Positions 42,318 to 49,866 of a stretch of DNA of 51,746 nucleotides are shown in pieces. Origin of the DNA: Neolewinella agarilytica. GTDB taxonomy: Bacteria > Bacteroidota > Bacteroidia > Chitinophagales > Saprospiraceae. Position 1 is the first letter of the stretch. Every line of letters starts with the position of its first letter. The position numbers were made by a program, and so were the translations under genes. The notes beneath the pieces were generated by a model that was not told where the DNA came from, searched no databases, and was given only the letters and a program-made list of their open reading frames with translations. The stretch lies in NCBI RefSeq assembly GCF_900110645.1, contig NZ_FOFB01000038.1, positions 1-51,746 of the forward strand, in the 5' to 3' direction.

Positions 42318-42348
42318 CCCCTTGCACCTGCGGCCCCGCGCCCAAAAC
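42318..42348 (+). repeat. GC-rich dispersed repeat, copy H
   Basis: CCCCTTGCACCTGCGGCCCC, then GCGCCCAAAAC. Close to the family consensus, with one extra C in the centre. Confidence 0.7.
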
Positions 42349-42363
42349 ACTCCTCCTTTTCCC

Positions 42364-42395
42364 CTACATTACTACAAAACTACACTACTACTTCC
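42364..42395 (+). repeat. 8-bp periodic array (CTAC-type octads)
   Basis: CTACATTA, CTACAAAA, CTACACTA, CTACTTCC in perfect 8-bp phase. The last word equals the last word of the octads in the 30.1-kb tandem repeat. Confidence 0.7.
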
Positions 42396-42401
42396 CCACC
42401 C

Positions 42402-42462
42402 TGTCAGCTTTTGCCAATCCGACCTGACAAAGTGGCTTTCTGCCCCAATGGCCCTACATTTG
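42402..42462 (+). promoter_or_regulatory. grpE-dnaJ control region
   Basis: A perfect -7 box TACATTTG (42455-42462) lies 16 bp before the grpE start. Upstream is an inverted repeat TGTCAG (42402-42407) with CTGACA (42424-42429), 16 bp apart, which could be a heat-shock regulator site. The classic CIRCE element is not present. Confidence 0.45.
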
Positions 42463-42478
42463 CAGGACCCTTATACCA

Positions 42479-43090
42479 ATGAAAAATCTATTTAGAATGT
42501 CCAAGAAGAAAGCCAACGAACCAATCGTCGACGACGAGTTGCTGGAAACCACTGGTGCAGAGCCCGAAGAGCATACCCTTGCGGACCCCGTAGAGGAGGA
42601 ACTCGAAGCACAGGCAGAAGGAAATGCGGATACGGAACAGGAGAACATCGTTGCCGATCTGGAAAAGCAGCTTGCCGAAAAAGATGATCGCCATCTGCGT
42701 CTCTATGCAGAGTTTGAGAACTATAAGCGTCGTAACCAACGGGAGAAACTGGACCTGATGGAAACTGCCGGTCGTAAGACCATGATGGCCCTCTTACCCG
42801 TACTCGATGATTTTGACCGTGCTCAGAAACAAGCAGAAAGTGACGAGGCCACCAAACAAGTCTGGGACAGCGGCGTCGGCCTTATCGTTAAAAAACTGTA
42901 CAAATCGCTCGAAGGTCAGGGGCTGAAGCCGATGGCCTCTAACGGAGAAGCTTTTGATGCGGACCTGCACGAAGCCATTACCGAAATCCCTCATCCGGAG
43001 ATGGCAGGGAAAGTCGTAGACACCACCGAAAAGGGATACTACCTGAACGGTAAGATCATCCGTCACGCCAAGGTAGTGGTCGGCAAGTAA
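42479..43090 (+). CDS. grpE: Nucleotide exchange factor GrpE
   Basis: A 203-aa co-chaperone that releases ADP from DnaK. Residues 1-55 are acidic and disordered-looking. A long coiled coil follows (NIVADLEKQLAEKDDRHLRLYAEFENYKRR, split here by family convention). The C-terminal beta domain carries the family signature VGLIVKKLYKSLEGQGL to LHEAITEIPHPE and GYYLNGKIIRHAKVVV. ATG 42479 and ATG 42497 (Met7) are both possible. dnaJ follows 51 bp later, so the two form an operon; dnaK is not in the window. Confidence 0.95.
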   Translation: MKNLFRMSKKKANEPIVDDELLETTGAEPEEHTLADPVEEELEAQAEGNADTEQENIVADLEKQLAEKDDRHLRLYAEFENYKRRNQREKLDLMETAGRKTMMALLPVLDDFDRAQKQAESDEATKQVWDSGVGLIVKKLYKSLEGQGLKPMASNGEAFDADLHEAITEIPHPEMAGKVVDTTEKGYYLNGKIIRHAKVVVGK

Positions 43091-43141
43091 CCCCAGTATC
43101 CGCTATTGACGGATCGTTTTACAATATTGAGCAACAACAAG

Positions 43142-44296
43142 ATGGCAAAGAGAGATTATTACGAGGTACTGGGTGTAGACAAAGGTGCCGATGAAAAGGC
43201 CCTGAAGAAAGCCTACCGCAAGCTGGCCATGAAATACCACCCGGATAAGAACCCGGATGATAAGGCCGCAGAAGAAAAGTTCAAGGAAGCCGCTGAGGCC
43301 TACGACGTATTGAGTGACCCCAATAAAAAAGCGCGTTACGACCAGTTTGGTCACGCTGGCATGGGCCAGCAGGGCGGCTTTAGCGGCGGCCCCGGCGGGA
43401 TGACGATGGAAGACATCATGTCTCAGTTCGGTGACATGTTCGGCGGCGGCGGTGGCACCTTCTTCGGTGGCGGCGGTGGCGGAGCCCGCCGGCAGGCCCG
43501 CGGAGAGCGGGGTTCCAACCTCCGCATCAAGGTAAGCCTCACGCTGGAAGAAATTGCTGCTGGCGTTACCAAGCGCATCAAAGTAAAGCGGCAGAAAACC
43601 TGTAAAGTCTGTAACGGCAACGGCGCCAAAGACGCCAGCAGTGTAAGCACCTGTTCCACCTGTGGCGGGGCTGGCGTGGTTCGTCAGGTACGCTCCACCT
43701 TCCTGGGGCAGATGGCGACCACAACGACCTGTCCGACCTGTTCCGGTACCGGAACGCAGATCAAATCCACCTGCTCCAACTGTAAGGGAGAAGGCCGGGA
43801 GTATGGCGAAGACACCATCGAGGTGAACATCCCCGCCGGAGTGGAAGAAGGGCAGCAGCTCAGCATGCGCGGCAAGGGGAATGCCGGCCGCCGTGGTGGC
43901 CCCGCCGGAGACCTGCTCATCAACATTACCGAAAAACCGCACGAATTCCTGCAGCGGGACGGACAGAAGTTGATCTACGACCTGTTTCTGAACTTCGCCG
44001 ATGCAGCTCTGGGTACCTCTGTAGAAGTGCCCACCATCAGCGGAACGGTAAAAATCAAGGTTCCCCCGGGAACCCAATCCGGCAAAATCTTCCGCCTCCG
44101 TGGTAAAGGACTACCCGCACTGCAAGGCTATGGCACCGGAGATCAACTCATCCACGTTAACCTCTGGACACCCAAAAAACTGACCAAGGAGGAAACAGAG
44201 TTGCTTGAACGAATGCGCGACATGGATAACTTTAAACCCCAGAACGAAAAGGGAGATAAAGGATTCTTTGAGCGGATGAAGGAGTATTTTAGTTAG
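43142..44296 (+). CDS. dnaJ: Chaperone DnaJ
   Basis: A 384-aa Hsp40. The J domain (residues 1-70) has the HPD motif in [11 protein letters not shown] Gly/Phe-rich linker with GGGGG runs follows (about 75-120). Four zinc-finger repeats of type CxxCxGxG ([32 protein letters not shown]) bind two zinc ions, and the C-terminal substrate-binding domains follow ([29 protein letters not shown]). I start at ATG 43142 ([11 protein letters not shown]), the usual N-terminus; the ORF from 43106 adds 12 residues without homology. Confidence 0.96.
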   Translation: MAKRDYYEVLGVDKGADEKALKKAYRKLAMKYHPDKNPDDKAAEEKFKEAAEAYDVLSDPNKKARYDQFGHAGMGQQGGFSGGPGGMTMEDIMSQFGDMFGGGGGTFFGGGGGGARRQARGERGSNLRIKVSLTLEEIAAGVTKRIKVKRQKTCKVCNGNGAKDASSVSTCSTCGGAGVVRQVRSTFLGQMATTTTCPTCSGTGTQIKSTCSNCKGEGREYGEDTIEVNIPAGVEEGQQLSMRGKGNAGRRGGPAGDLLINITEKPHEFLQRDGQKLIYDLFLNFADAALGTSVEVPTISGTVKIKVPPGTQSGKIFRLRGKGLPALQGYGTGDQLIHVNLWTPKKLTKEETELLERMRDMDNFKPQNEKGDKGFFERMKEYFS

Positions 44297-44304
44297 GGGC
44301 AGGT

Positions 44305-44326
44305 TGTCCCGCAGTACTGCGGGACA
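44305..44326. repeat. 22-bp perfect palindrome after dnaJ
   Basis: Arms TGTCCCGCA/TGCGGGACA around GTAC, flanked by AGGTTG direct repeats. It starts 8 bp after the dnaJ stop and could end or stabilise the operon mRNA, but it has no immediate T tract. Confidence 0.6.
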
Positions 44327-44420
44327 GGTTGCAGGTTGCAAAAAATAACGCTACTCCGCTCATTCATCCAATATCAGCGACGGCTTTTCGTCTTATTCTG
44401 ACACATCAATTTTACCGTCT

Positions 44421-44882
44421 ATGCGTCTGCTCATAGCTTCTGTCTTTTTTTGCCTGCTGCTTACCTCTTGTGGGCCGACCGTCGTCTACGAACAGGAATA
44501 TGACATCGAGGAGTCCGGCTGGACGTATGCGGATAGCCTATCCTTCAATTTCACCATTGAAGACACTACTCTTACCTACGAGTATCTGCTGGACCTCACG
44601 CACAGTGCCGATTTCCCCCACCAAAACTTCTACGTAAACCTGCACACCCGCTTCCCCTCCGGGCAACGGAGCAGCCAACAACTTAGCCTCCAGATGGCCG
44701 ACAACTTCGGCCAGTGGTACGGGGATTGTGGTGGAGGGACCTGTGAGCTCTCCATTCCTATTTTACAGAAAGCCCGGTTCCAATCACCAGGTGCCTACTC
44801 CCTGACGGTAGAGCAAAATACACGCGAGAATCCACTACAGAACATAAATGCCCTGGGCTTAAGGGTGGTTGTTTCAGAATAA
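44421..44882 (+). CDS. gldH: Gliding motility lipoprotein GldH
   Basis: A 153-aa lipoprotein. The signal LLIASVFFCLLLTSCGPT has lipobox LTSC. The mature part matches GldH: FNFTIEDTTLTYEYLLDLTHSADFPHQNFYVNL and the later LSLQMADNFGQW with a Cys pair (GDCGGGTC). GldH is needed for gliding in flavobacteria and is tied to the T9SS machinery. Species without observed gliding also keep it. It is alone here, downstream of dnaJ. Confidence 0.85.
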   Translation: MRLLIASVFFCLLLTSCGPTVVYEQEYDIEESGWTYADSLSFNFTIEDTTLTYEYLLDLTHSADFPHQNFYVNLHTRFPSGQRSSQQLSLQMADNFGQWYGDCGGGTCELSIPILQKARFQSPGAYSLTVEQNTRENPLQNINALGLRVVVSE

Positions 44883-44953
44883 CGGCCAGTCCCGGAGGAA
44901 CGTCTACCGTAGCGATGGCCGACCGAAACGGCGCCAGCCGTTGAGGGAGCCCA

Positions 44954-45817
44954 TCACCCCAAATAGCTCTTCAACAAATGCTTATTCCGGCTGCGGCGCA
45001 GCCGCCGGATGGCCCGCTCTTTGATCTGCCGGACCCGTTCGCGGGTCAGGTCAAAGCGTTCGCCGATCTCTTCCAGGTTGAGCTGTTGTTCTCCGTCCAG
45101 GCCAAAGTAGCAGGCCAGTACCGTTCGTTCGCGCGGAGCCAGCATATTAAGGTTTGCCGTAACTTCTTTTGAGAGAGACTCCCCCATGATCTTCTTATCG
45201 GGATTGCTCCCGTCAGTAGCCATGGTGTCCAGCATCGTGATGTCGGAATCATCTCCGGCCACCGGGGCATCAAAGGAGAGATGGCGCATACGCCCACGGA
45301 GCGCCCGCTCTATGTCTGATAAAGAGACATTGAGCAAATCGGCTAATTCTTCCGGCTCGGGATCGCGCTCAAACTCTTGTTGAAAGCTAGCAATGGCCTG
45401 ACTCACCTTCGTGTAGCCGGCAGCTTTATTGTTTGGCATCCGTACCAGGCGGCTGTATTCCACAATGGCTTGCATGATACTCTGCCGGATCCACCAGACG
45501 GCATAGGAAATGAACTTGAAGCCTCTGGTTTCATCAAAACGCTTAGCGGCTTTGATCAGGCCTACGTTTCCTTCATTAATCAGGTCGGCCAGGCTTAAGC
45601 CCTGGTTCTGATATTGCTTAGCGACGGAAACAACGAAGCGAAGATTGGCCTTGGTCAATCGTTCCAGGGCCAGCTGATCGCCTTCCCGGATCTTAGCTGC
45701 CAGTGCAGCTTCATCCTCTGGCGTCAACAGGTCGATCTTTCCAATATCGGACAAATACTTCTCCAGCGCGATGCTCTCGCGGGAGGTAATTTTATTACTG
45801 ATCTTTAGTTGACGCAT
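44954..45817 (-). CDS. rpoD: Primary sigma factor RpoD/SigA
   Basis: A 287-aa group 1 sigma factor of the short Bacteroidota type. It begins with region 1.2 ([22 protein letters not shown]) and lacks region 1.1. Region 2 is [19 protein letters not shown] to [18 protein letters not shown]. Region 3 follows, and region 4.2 ([26 protein letters not shown]) binds the -33 element. Its unusual specificity explains the TAnnTTTG boxes seen through this window. The gene is monocistronic, with a 373-bp upstream region. Confidence 0.94.
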   Translation of the reverse strand: MRQLKISNKITSRESIALEKYLSDIGKIDLLTPEDEAALAAKIREGDQLALERLTKANLRFVVSVAKQYQNQGLSLADLINEGNVGLIKAAKRFDETRGFKFISYAVWWIRQSIMQAIVEYSRLVRMPNNKAAGYTKVSQAIASFQQEFERDPEPEELADLLNVSLSDIERALRGRMRHLSFDAPVAGDDSDITMLDTMATDGSNPDKKIMGESLSKEVTANLNMLAPRERTVLACYFGLDGEQQLNLEEIGERFDLTRERVRQIKERAIRRLRRSRNKHLLKSYLG

Positions 45818-46190
45818 GGGGTTGATCCTTTACAAAATCTGAACTCTTTACTGATAAATACCTCCTAATATAGAAAAAGTTTCTCGCTCCGAGGCCACCA
45901 GGCCGAAATGACTGGATGTAAGACCAGCCTTTATCGACGAACCGGCCCTTTAAGGACGTTGGACAGCCAGTTAACGCTGCACAAACGACCATTTTTTCCT
46001 TTTCCACTTTATGGGCTTCTGCCCAACCCAAATTAGAAAGTGAGTCCCAAAAATACTTTTTGTGGATGCAAATTCCCCCGTAAACGGAGGAAATTTATCC
46101 TGCTCTGAATCTTCTTCTTCGTCAACCTTGAGGAATCAGGGTCGTTTCCAATAAATAACATCGCCCCCTGGGCAACACAAATCGCCATAT
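45818..46190. other. Divergent promoter region between rpoD and the DUF983 gene
   Basis: 373 bp without a supported gene (a 78-codon minus-strand frame is not convincing). It is rich in T tracts and must hold promoters in both directions, but I found no perfect TAnnTTTG with proper spacing to either gene. Confidence 0.45.
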
Positions 46191-46622
46191 ATGCCCGCCA
46201 AACCTTCTATTCTGTCTTCCTTATTTGGGTTTCGGTGCCCAAACTGCAGACGGGGAGACCTTTTCCCGACCGGCTCTTTCACCTTCAACAAGCCCTTTGA
46301 GCAGTATGAACATTGCCCTAAATGCGGGCAGAACTACTTTCCCGAACCAGGGTTTTACTACGGAGCGATGTTTCTTTCTTACATTGGTTCAGCCTTCTTT
46401 TGCCTGGGCTTTGTAATGCTTTTGCACTGGGTTTGGGGTTGGTCCACCGCAGCATCTTTTGCTGCATTATTGGTGGTGGTTGGTCTCTTATTCGTCTGGT
46501 GGTTCCGTTTTTCCCGATCTGCCTACTTTCATCTGGTCACTAAGTACCACCCCGAAGCAACCGAAGCGGTAGACAAGGGTACGCTTTCCGTACCGGAGCC
46601 AAAATCAACCAGCCAAAACTAA
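46191..46622 (+). CDS. DUF983 zinc-ribbon membrane protein
   Basis: A 143-aa protein of the DUF983 family. The N-terminus has two Cys pairs (FRCPNCRRGDLF and HCPKCGQNYF) forming a zinc ribbon. Two membrane spans follow (about 62-85 and 90-112), and the tail is charged. Function is unknown; some relatives lie near cytochrome oxidase genes, but none is here. It is 7 bp before the SUI1 gene and probably co-transcribed. Confidence 0.88.
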   Translation: MPAKPSILSSLFGFRCPNCRRGDLFPTGSFTFNKPFEQYEHCPKCGQNYFPEPGFYYGAMFLSYIGSAFFCLGFVMLLHWVWGWSTAASFAALLVVVGLLFVWWFRFSRSAYFHLVTKYHPEATEAVDKGTLSVPEPKSTSQN

Positions 46623-46629
46623 TCGCACA

Positions 46630-47052
46630 ATGGCCAAGAAAAAAAACAAGAAAGGATTTGACTTCTCTACCGATGATGGTGGAGCAGCGGACAATCCTTT
46701 TGCCGCACTGAAAGGCTTAGGTAAAGAACTTCCGCCACCACCTGTCAATCTTCCTGTGAAAGAATCCAAGGGCGCGGACGCAGGTGCAGTGGGGAGTTCG
46801 TTGAAGGCAAAGATGCCTCTTCGTGTTCACCTCGATCGCAAGCATCGCAGGGGCAAGGAAGCCACCATCATCAAAGGATTTTCCGGCACTAACGCACAAA
46901 TGCAGGCCCTGGCCAAACTCCTGAAAACCCGCTGTGGTGTTGGTGGCTCCGCCAAAGACTGGGAAATCATCATTCAGGGAAACAAGCGAGATAAAATCCT
47001 CGAAATCCTTCTGGCAGAAGGCTACCAGTCCGTAAAAAAATCCGGAGGATAG
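46630..47052 (+). CDS. SUI1/eIF1-like translation factor (YciH type)
   Basis: A 140-aa protein. The first 60 residues are basic and disordered-looking (MAKKKNKKGFDF, PPPPVNLPV). The C-terminal SUI1 domain (about 68-140) contains HLDRKHRRGKEATIIKGF and LKTRCGVGGSAKDWEIIIQG, with the conserved GCGG-like turn as GVGGS. Bacterial YciH proteins are thought to tune start-codon choice. The linker before the SUI1 domain carries a dispersed-repeat copy in its DNA (46770-46788, encoding GADAGA). Confidence 0.9.
   Translation: MAKKKNKKGFDFSTDDGGAADNPFAALKGLGKELPPPPVNLPVKESKGADAGAVGSSLKAKMPLRVHLDRKHRRGKEATIIKGFSGTNAQMQALAKLLKTRCGVGGSAKDWEIIIQGNKRDKILEILLAEGYQSVKKSGG
46770..46795 (-). repeat. GC-rich dispersed repeat inside the SUI1 gene
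   Basis: The minus strand reads CCCCACTGCACCTGCGTCCG then CGCCC. The 18 nt TGCACCTGCGTCCGCGCC are identical to intergenic copy A. It falls in the disordered linker, where an in-frame insertion would be tolerated. Confidence 0.6.
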
Positions 47053-47058
47053 CCTGAA

Positions 47059-47083
47059 TACAAGACTAGCGGGACTACAAGAC
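47059..47083 (+). repeat. Short octad-like array
   Basis: TACAAGAC, TAGCGGGAC, TACAAGAC: two identical 8-bp words around a 9-bp word. A weak member of the 8-bp array class, located between convergent genes. Confidence 0.4.
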
Positions 47084-47086
47084 CCC

Positions 47087-48754
47087 CTACCCTTTCCAGC
47101 TGGACTTCAGGCCACAGGTAAGATTAAGTACGACTTTATCCGAAGTACTGTCCTCGTCTACCGTATAGTAACCTTTCCGTAGCAACTGGAAAGTATCTCC
47201 GGCTTTGGTCGTGGCCAGAGCGGGCTCTCCCTTTGCTGACAAGACTTTCAGACTTTCCGGATTGATAAAGTCCATAAAGTCCTTACCCTCATCTTCATGG
47301 TCCATTGGTGTTGGATCGGAGAACAGCTTGTCGTACTGCCTTACTTCAATGTCCAAACCTTCGCCAACGGCCACCCAGTGGATGGTGCCCTTCGCCTTTA
47401 TACCAGACGTATCATTTCCTGAGCGGGATTCCGGGTAATAACTTGCGTTAATCTGGGTGACGTTGCCATCAGCATCCTCTTCATGCCCTTCGACGTGAAT
47501 GATATAGGCCGATTTCAGACGTACATCTTTACCAGGAGCTAACCTGAAATACTTCCGATTCTGTGGCTCCTTACGGAAATCCTCCCGCTCTACCCAGATT
47601 TCTCGGCTAAAGGGAATTTCCCGACTCCCTCTGCTGGGGTCTTCAGGGTTATTGTCCGTAGTGAAAATCTCAGTCTCTCCTTCCGGATAATTCGTAATGA
47701 CCAGCTTTACCGGGTTCAGGACCGCCATGAAGCGATCTGACGAGGTATTGAGTACTTCCCGTACACAATGCTCGAGAAAGTCAAACTCCTGCTGGTTATC
47801 GCGCTTAGTTACCCCCGTTCGCATACAGAAGTTCCGCAGGGCCTCGGCGGGGTAGCCTTTTCTTCGCATACCGGCAAGTGTTCCCATTCGTGGATCATCC
47901 CATCCGGTAACAACGCCTTCCTCTACCAGCTTTTTCAGCCTTCGCTTGCTGGTGATGAGGTAGTCTACGTTCATCCGTGCAAACTCAATCTGCCGACTGG
48001 GGAAAATCTCCAGAGCTTCAATCAACCAGTTATATAAGTCCCGGTGATGCCGAAACTCAAGACTGCAAAGAGAGTGCGTTATTTTTTCGATGGAATCACT
48101 CTGCCCGTGGGCAAAGTCATATAGCGGGTAAATACACCAGTCATCACCCGTCCGGTGATGAGTTTCGTGCTTGATACGGTATAAAACCGGATCCCGCAGC
48201 AGCAGGTTGGGGTGCGCCATATCAATCTTCGCACGCAACACTTTACTCCCATCAGCAAACTCTCCCGCTTTCATTCTTTCAAACAGGTCCCGGTTTTCAG
48301 CGATAGAACGATCGCGGAAAGGGCTGTTCGTGCCAGGCTCATCAATATCTCCTTTCTGCTCAGCAATCTCTTCAACGGTGGAATCATCAACAAAGGCCAG
48401 CCCTTTATCAATTAGCTTGAGAGCCAGGGCGTAAAGCTCTCCGAAATAATCAGAGGCATACACTGTATCTCCATGCCATTCATACCCCAACCACTTGATG
48501 TCGTTTTCGATGTTGGTAACGAAGTGGGTCTCTTCAGTAGTAGGATTGGTGTCATCCATCCGGAGATTAGTCCGGCCGCCAAACTTCTTTCCAATCTCAA
48601 AGTTGATTACAATCGCCTTAGCATGGCCAATGTGCAGATATCCGTTCGGCTCCGGAGGAAAGCGGGTATGGATCCGGCCATCATGCTTACCATTCTGAAG
48701 GTCTTCGACAATGAATTCTTCGATGAAATTATCAGCTTCGGGAATATTCGCCAT
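47087..48754 (-). CDS. glnS: Glutaminyl-tRNA synthetase
   Basis: A 555-aa class I aminoacyl-tRNA synthetase. The HIGH motif is in PPEPNGYLHIGHAKAI, preceded by RIHTRF. The KMSKS equivalent is TSKRRLKKLVEEG. Other hallmark stretches are NLRMDDTNPTTEE, CIYPLYDFAHGQSDSIE and the C-terminal beta-barrel anticodon domains. I start at ATG 48754 (MANIPEADNF); the frame open to 48811 runs through the promoter. Having both glnS and asnS here means Gln- and Asn-tRNA can be charged directly. Confidence 0.96.
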   Translation of the reverse strand: MANIPEADNFIEEFIVEDLQNGKHDGRIHTRFPPEPNGYLHIGHAKAIVINFEIGKKFGGRTNLRMDDTNPTTEETHFVTNIENDIKWLGYEWHGDTVYASDYFGELYALALKLIDKGLAFVDDSTVEEIAEQKGDIDEPGTNSPFRDRSIAENRDLFERMKAGEFADGSKVLRAKIDMAHPNLLLRDPVLYRIKHETHHRTGDDWCIYPLYDFAHGQSDSIEKITHSLCSLEFRHHRDLYNWLIEALEIFPSRQIEFARMNVDYLITSKRRLKKLVEEGVVTGWDDPRMGTLAGMRRKGYPAEALRNFCMRTGVTKRDNQQEFDFLEHCVREVLNTSSDRFMAVLNPVKLVITNYPEGETEIFTTDNNPEDPSRGSREIPFSREIWVEREDFRKEPQNRKYFRLAPGKDVRLKSAYIIHVEGHEEDADGNVTQINASYYPESRSGNDTSGIKAKGTIHWVAVGEGLDIEVRQYDKLFSDPTPMDHEDEGKDFMDFINPESLKVLSAKGEPALATTKAGDTFQLLRKGYYTVDEDSTSDKVVLNLTCGLKSSWKG

Positions 48755-48808
48755 GGGGTAGTTTGTCAAGTTGTTGCAGTAAAACATCGTGGATAGACCA
48801 CAGAGTTG

Positions 48809-48816
48809 CAAAGGTA
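48809..48816 (-). promoter_or_regulatory. -7 box of glnS
   Basis: TACCTTTG on the minus strand, a perfect TAnnTTTG element, 54 bp before ATG 48754. No clean -33 TTTG is seen at the usual distance. Confidence 0.5.
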
Positions 48817-48889
48817 CTAATTTGACGCTTCCATAGGTATATACCTGTACTTAACAAAGTAACTTCAAGTCAACGTGCGAAATAACGAC

Positions 48890-49705
48890 TCAAATCGTGT
48901 CCTCCGCCCAGATACCTGTCTTTAGCGTCCAATCGTAGCTTTTATACTCCCGCTTGATATTCTTGTTTTCCTCCGTTAGAATACCGTACTCCACGAGAAA
49001 GTCGTCAATTCCGTCATGATCACGGAAATCTCCACGAAACCAGGAAAAAAGTGGTGTCGTGGTTATTACGGATTTTCCGTCGACCTCATTGATTTCGCTG
49101 TGCTTCTCCAGGTACTTCCGCACGCGGTTATTCACCTGAGCATCAAAGCTCTCTGGCCGGTAAATCTCTACTGGCGGGCAATCCGCCGCGCCACAATTTA
49201 ACGCAAAATGAACGCGGGAGTCTCCTCCCTTAATCTTAAAGGTTCGCTCCGTCTTATTAGGAAAAAACTGTGGGATAAATCCGAGGCCAAACCTGTTCTC
49301 CCCTCCACGGATAATCCCGTGTTCCATCTCATTAGGGCTAAAAGTATGCCCCGCCACGGTATAAGAGGGAGTGCTAAAAAAAGAACTGCTGTCATCAAAT
49401 AGTTCAGGGTTACGGGTCAGCAGATATTGTACCATCCCATTGTAGGTATTGACCCAGAAAGCCAATTGCTTATTTCTGGTGTCAAGCGCGGCCACAAGGT
49501 CTTGCGGCTCAAAAACAGCTAATTGATCAACCAGAGGTGTGGCGTCCTGTCCGGCTTTAAGCGTCCTCAAAATCTCCTGACTCAGCTCAATAGGTGTTGG
49601 TCCATTATACCCTTCTGGAGGAAAGCTATCTGAAGCCTTATACCTTCCACAAGAGAAAACCATCAATAAAAACAGAAAAGGGACTAAAATATGGTTAGTC
49701 TTCAT
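48890..49705 (-). CDS. DUF547 lipoprotein
   Basis: A 271-aa lipoprotein: signal FLFLLMVFSCGRY with lipobox VFSC. The mature part matches DUF547: LAFWVNTYNGMVQYL, NEMEHGIIRGGENRFG, and SRVHFALNCGAADCPP with a conserved Cys and His that give the family a possible Cys-protease-like catalytic set. Function is unproven. It stands alone, upstream of glnS on the same strand, about 70 bp from the glnS promoter. Confidence 0.88.
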   Translation of the reverse strand: MKTNHILVPFLFLLMVFSCGRYKASDSFPPEGYNGPTPIELSQEILRTLKAGQDATPLVDQLAVFEPQDLVAALDTRNKQLAFWVNTYNGMVQYLLTRNPELFDDSSSFFSTPSYTVAGHTFSPNEMEHGIIRGGENRFGLGFIPQFFPNKTERTFKIKGGDSRVHFALNCGAADCPPVEIYRPESFDAQVNNRVRKYLEKHSEINEVDGKSVITTTPLFSWFRGDFRDHDGIDDFLVEYGILTEENKNIKREYKSYDWTLKTGIWAEDTI

Positions 49706-49796
49706 AGTATATATTTCTCTAGGAACAGTTCAATGTATGTCCTATGTTCATTGCCATTGCTCCACGCTGTCGTCAGGCGGCATTCATAGGAAATCA

Positions 49797-49836
49797 AAAA
49801 GCCCCGCCGTTTCAAGGATGAAACGACGGGGCTTTT
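49797..49836 (-). terminator. Intrinsic terminator of the right-edge T9SS gene
   Basis: A 17-bp stem with one mismatch (49797-49813 with 49819-49835) around AAGGA, and on the minus strand a T run after the stem. It lies 31 bp beyond the stop of the gene at 49867 and may also end transcripts from the other side. Confidence 0.8.
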
Positions 49837-49866
49837 AAGTTCTCCAACTATTGTCGGAGGTTCAGT

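Larger units (their letters stand above)
41878..42478. other. Intergenic region with promoter, G-quadruplex and repeats
   Basis: No gene is supported. An 85-codon minus-strand frame (41925-42182) begins in the G-rich motif and covers the cassette promoter. Present are the cassette promoter, a GTCGC-GAA-GCGAC hairpin (42123-42135), the G-quadruplex motif, hairpins around 42225-42285 (including GGAGCTGAGCTCC), repeat copy H, an octad array and the grpE control region. Confidence 0.6.
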
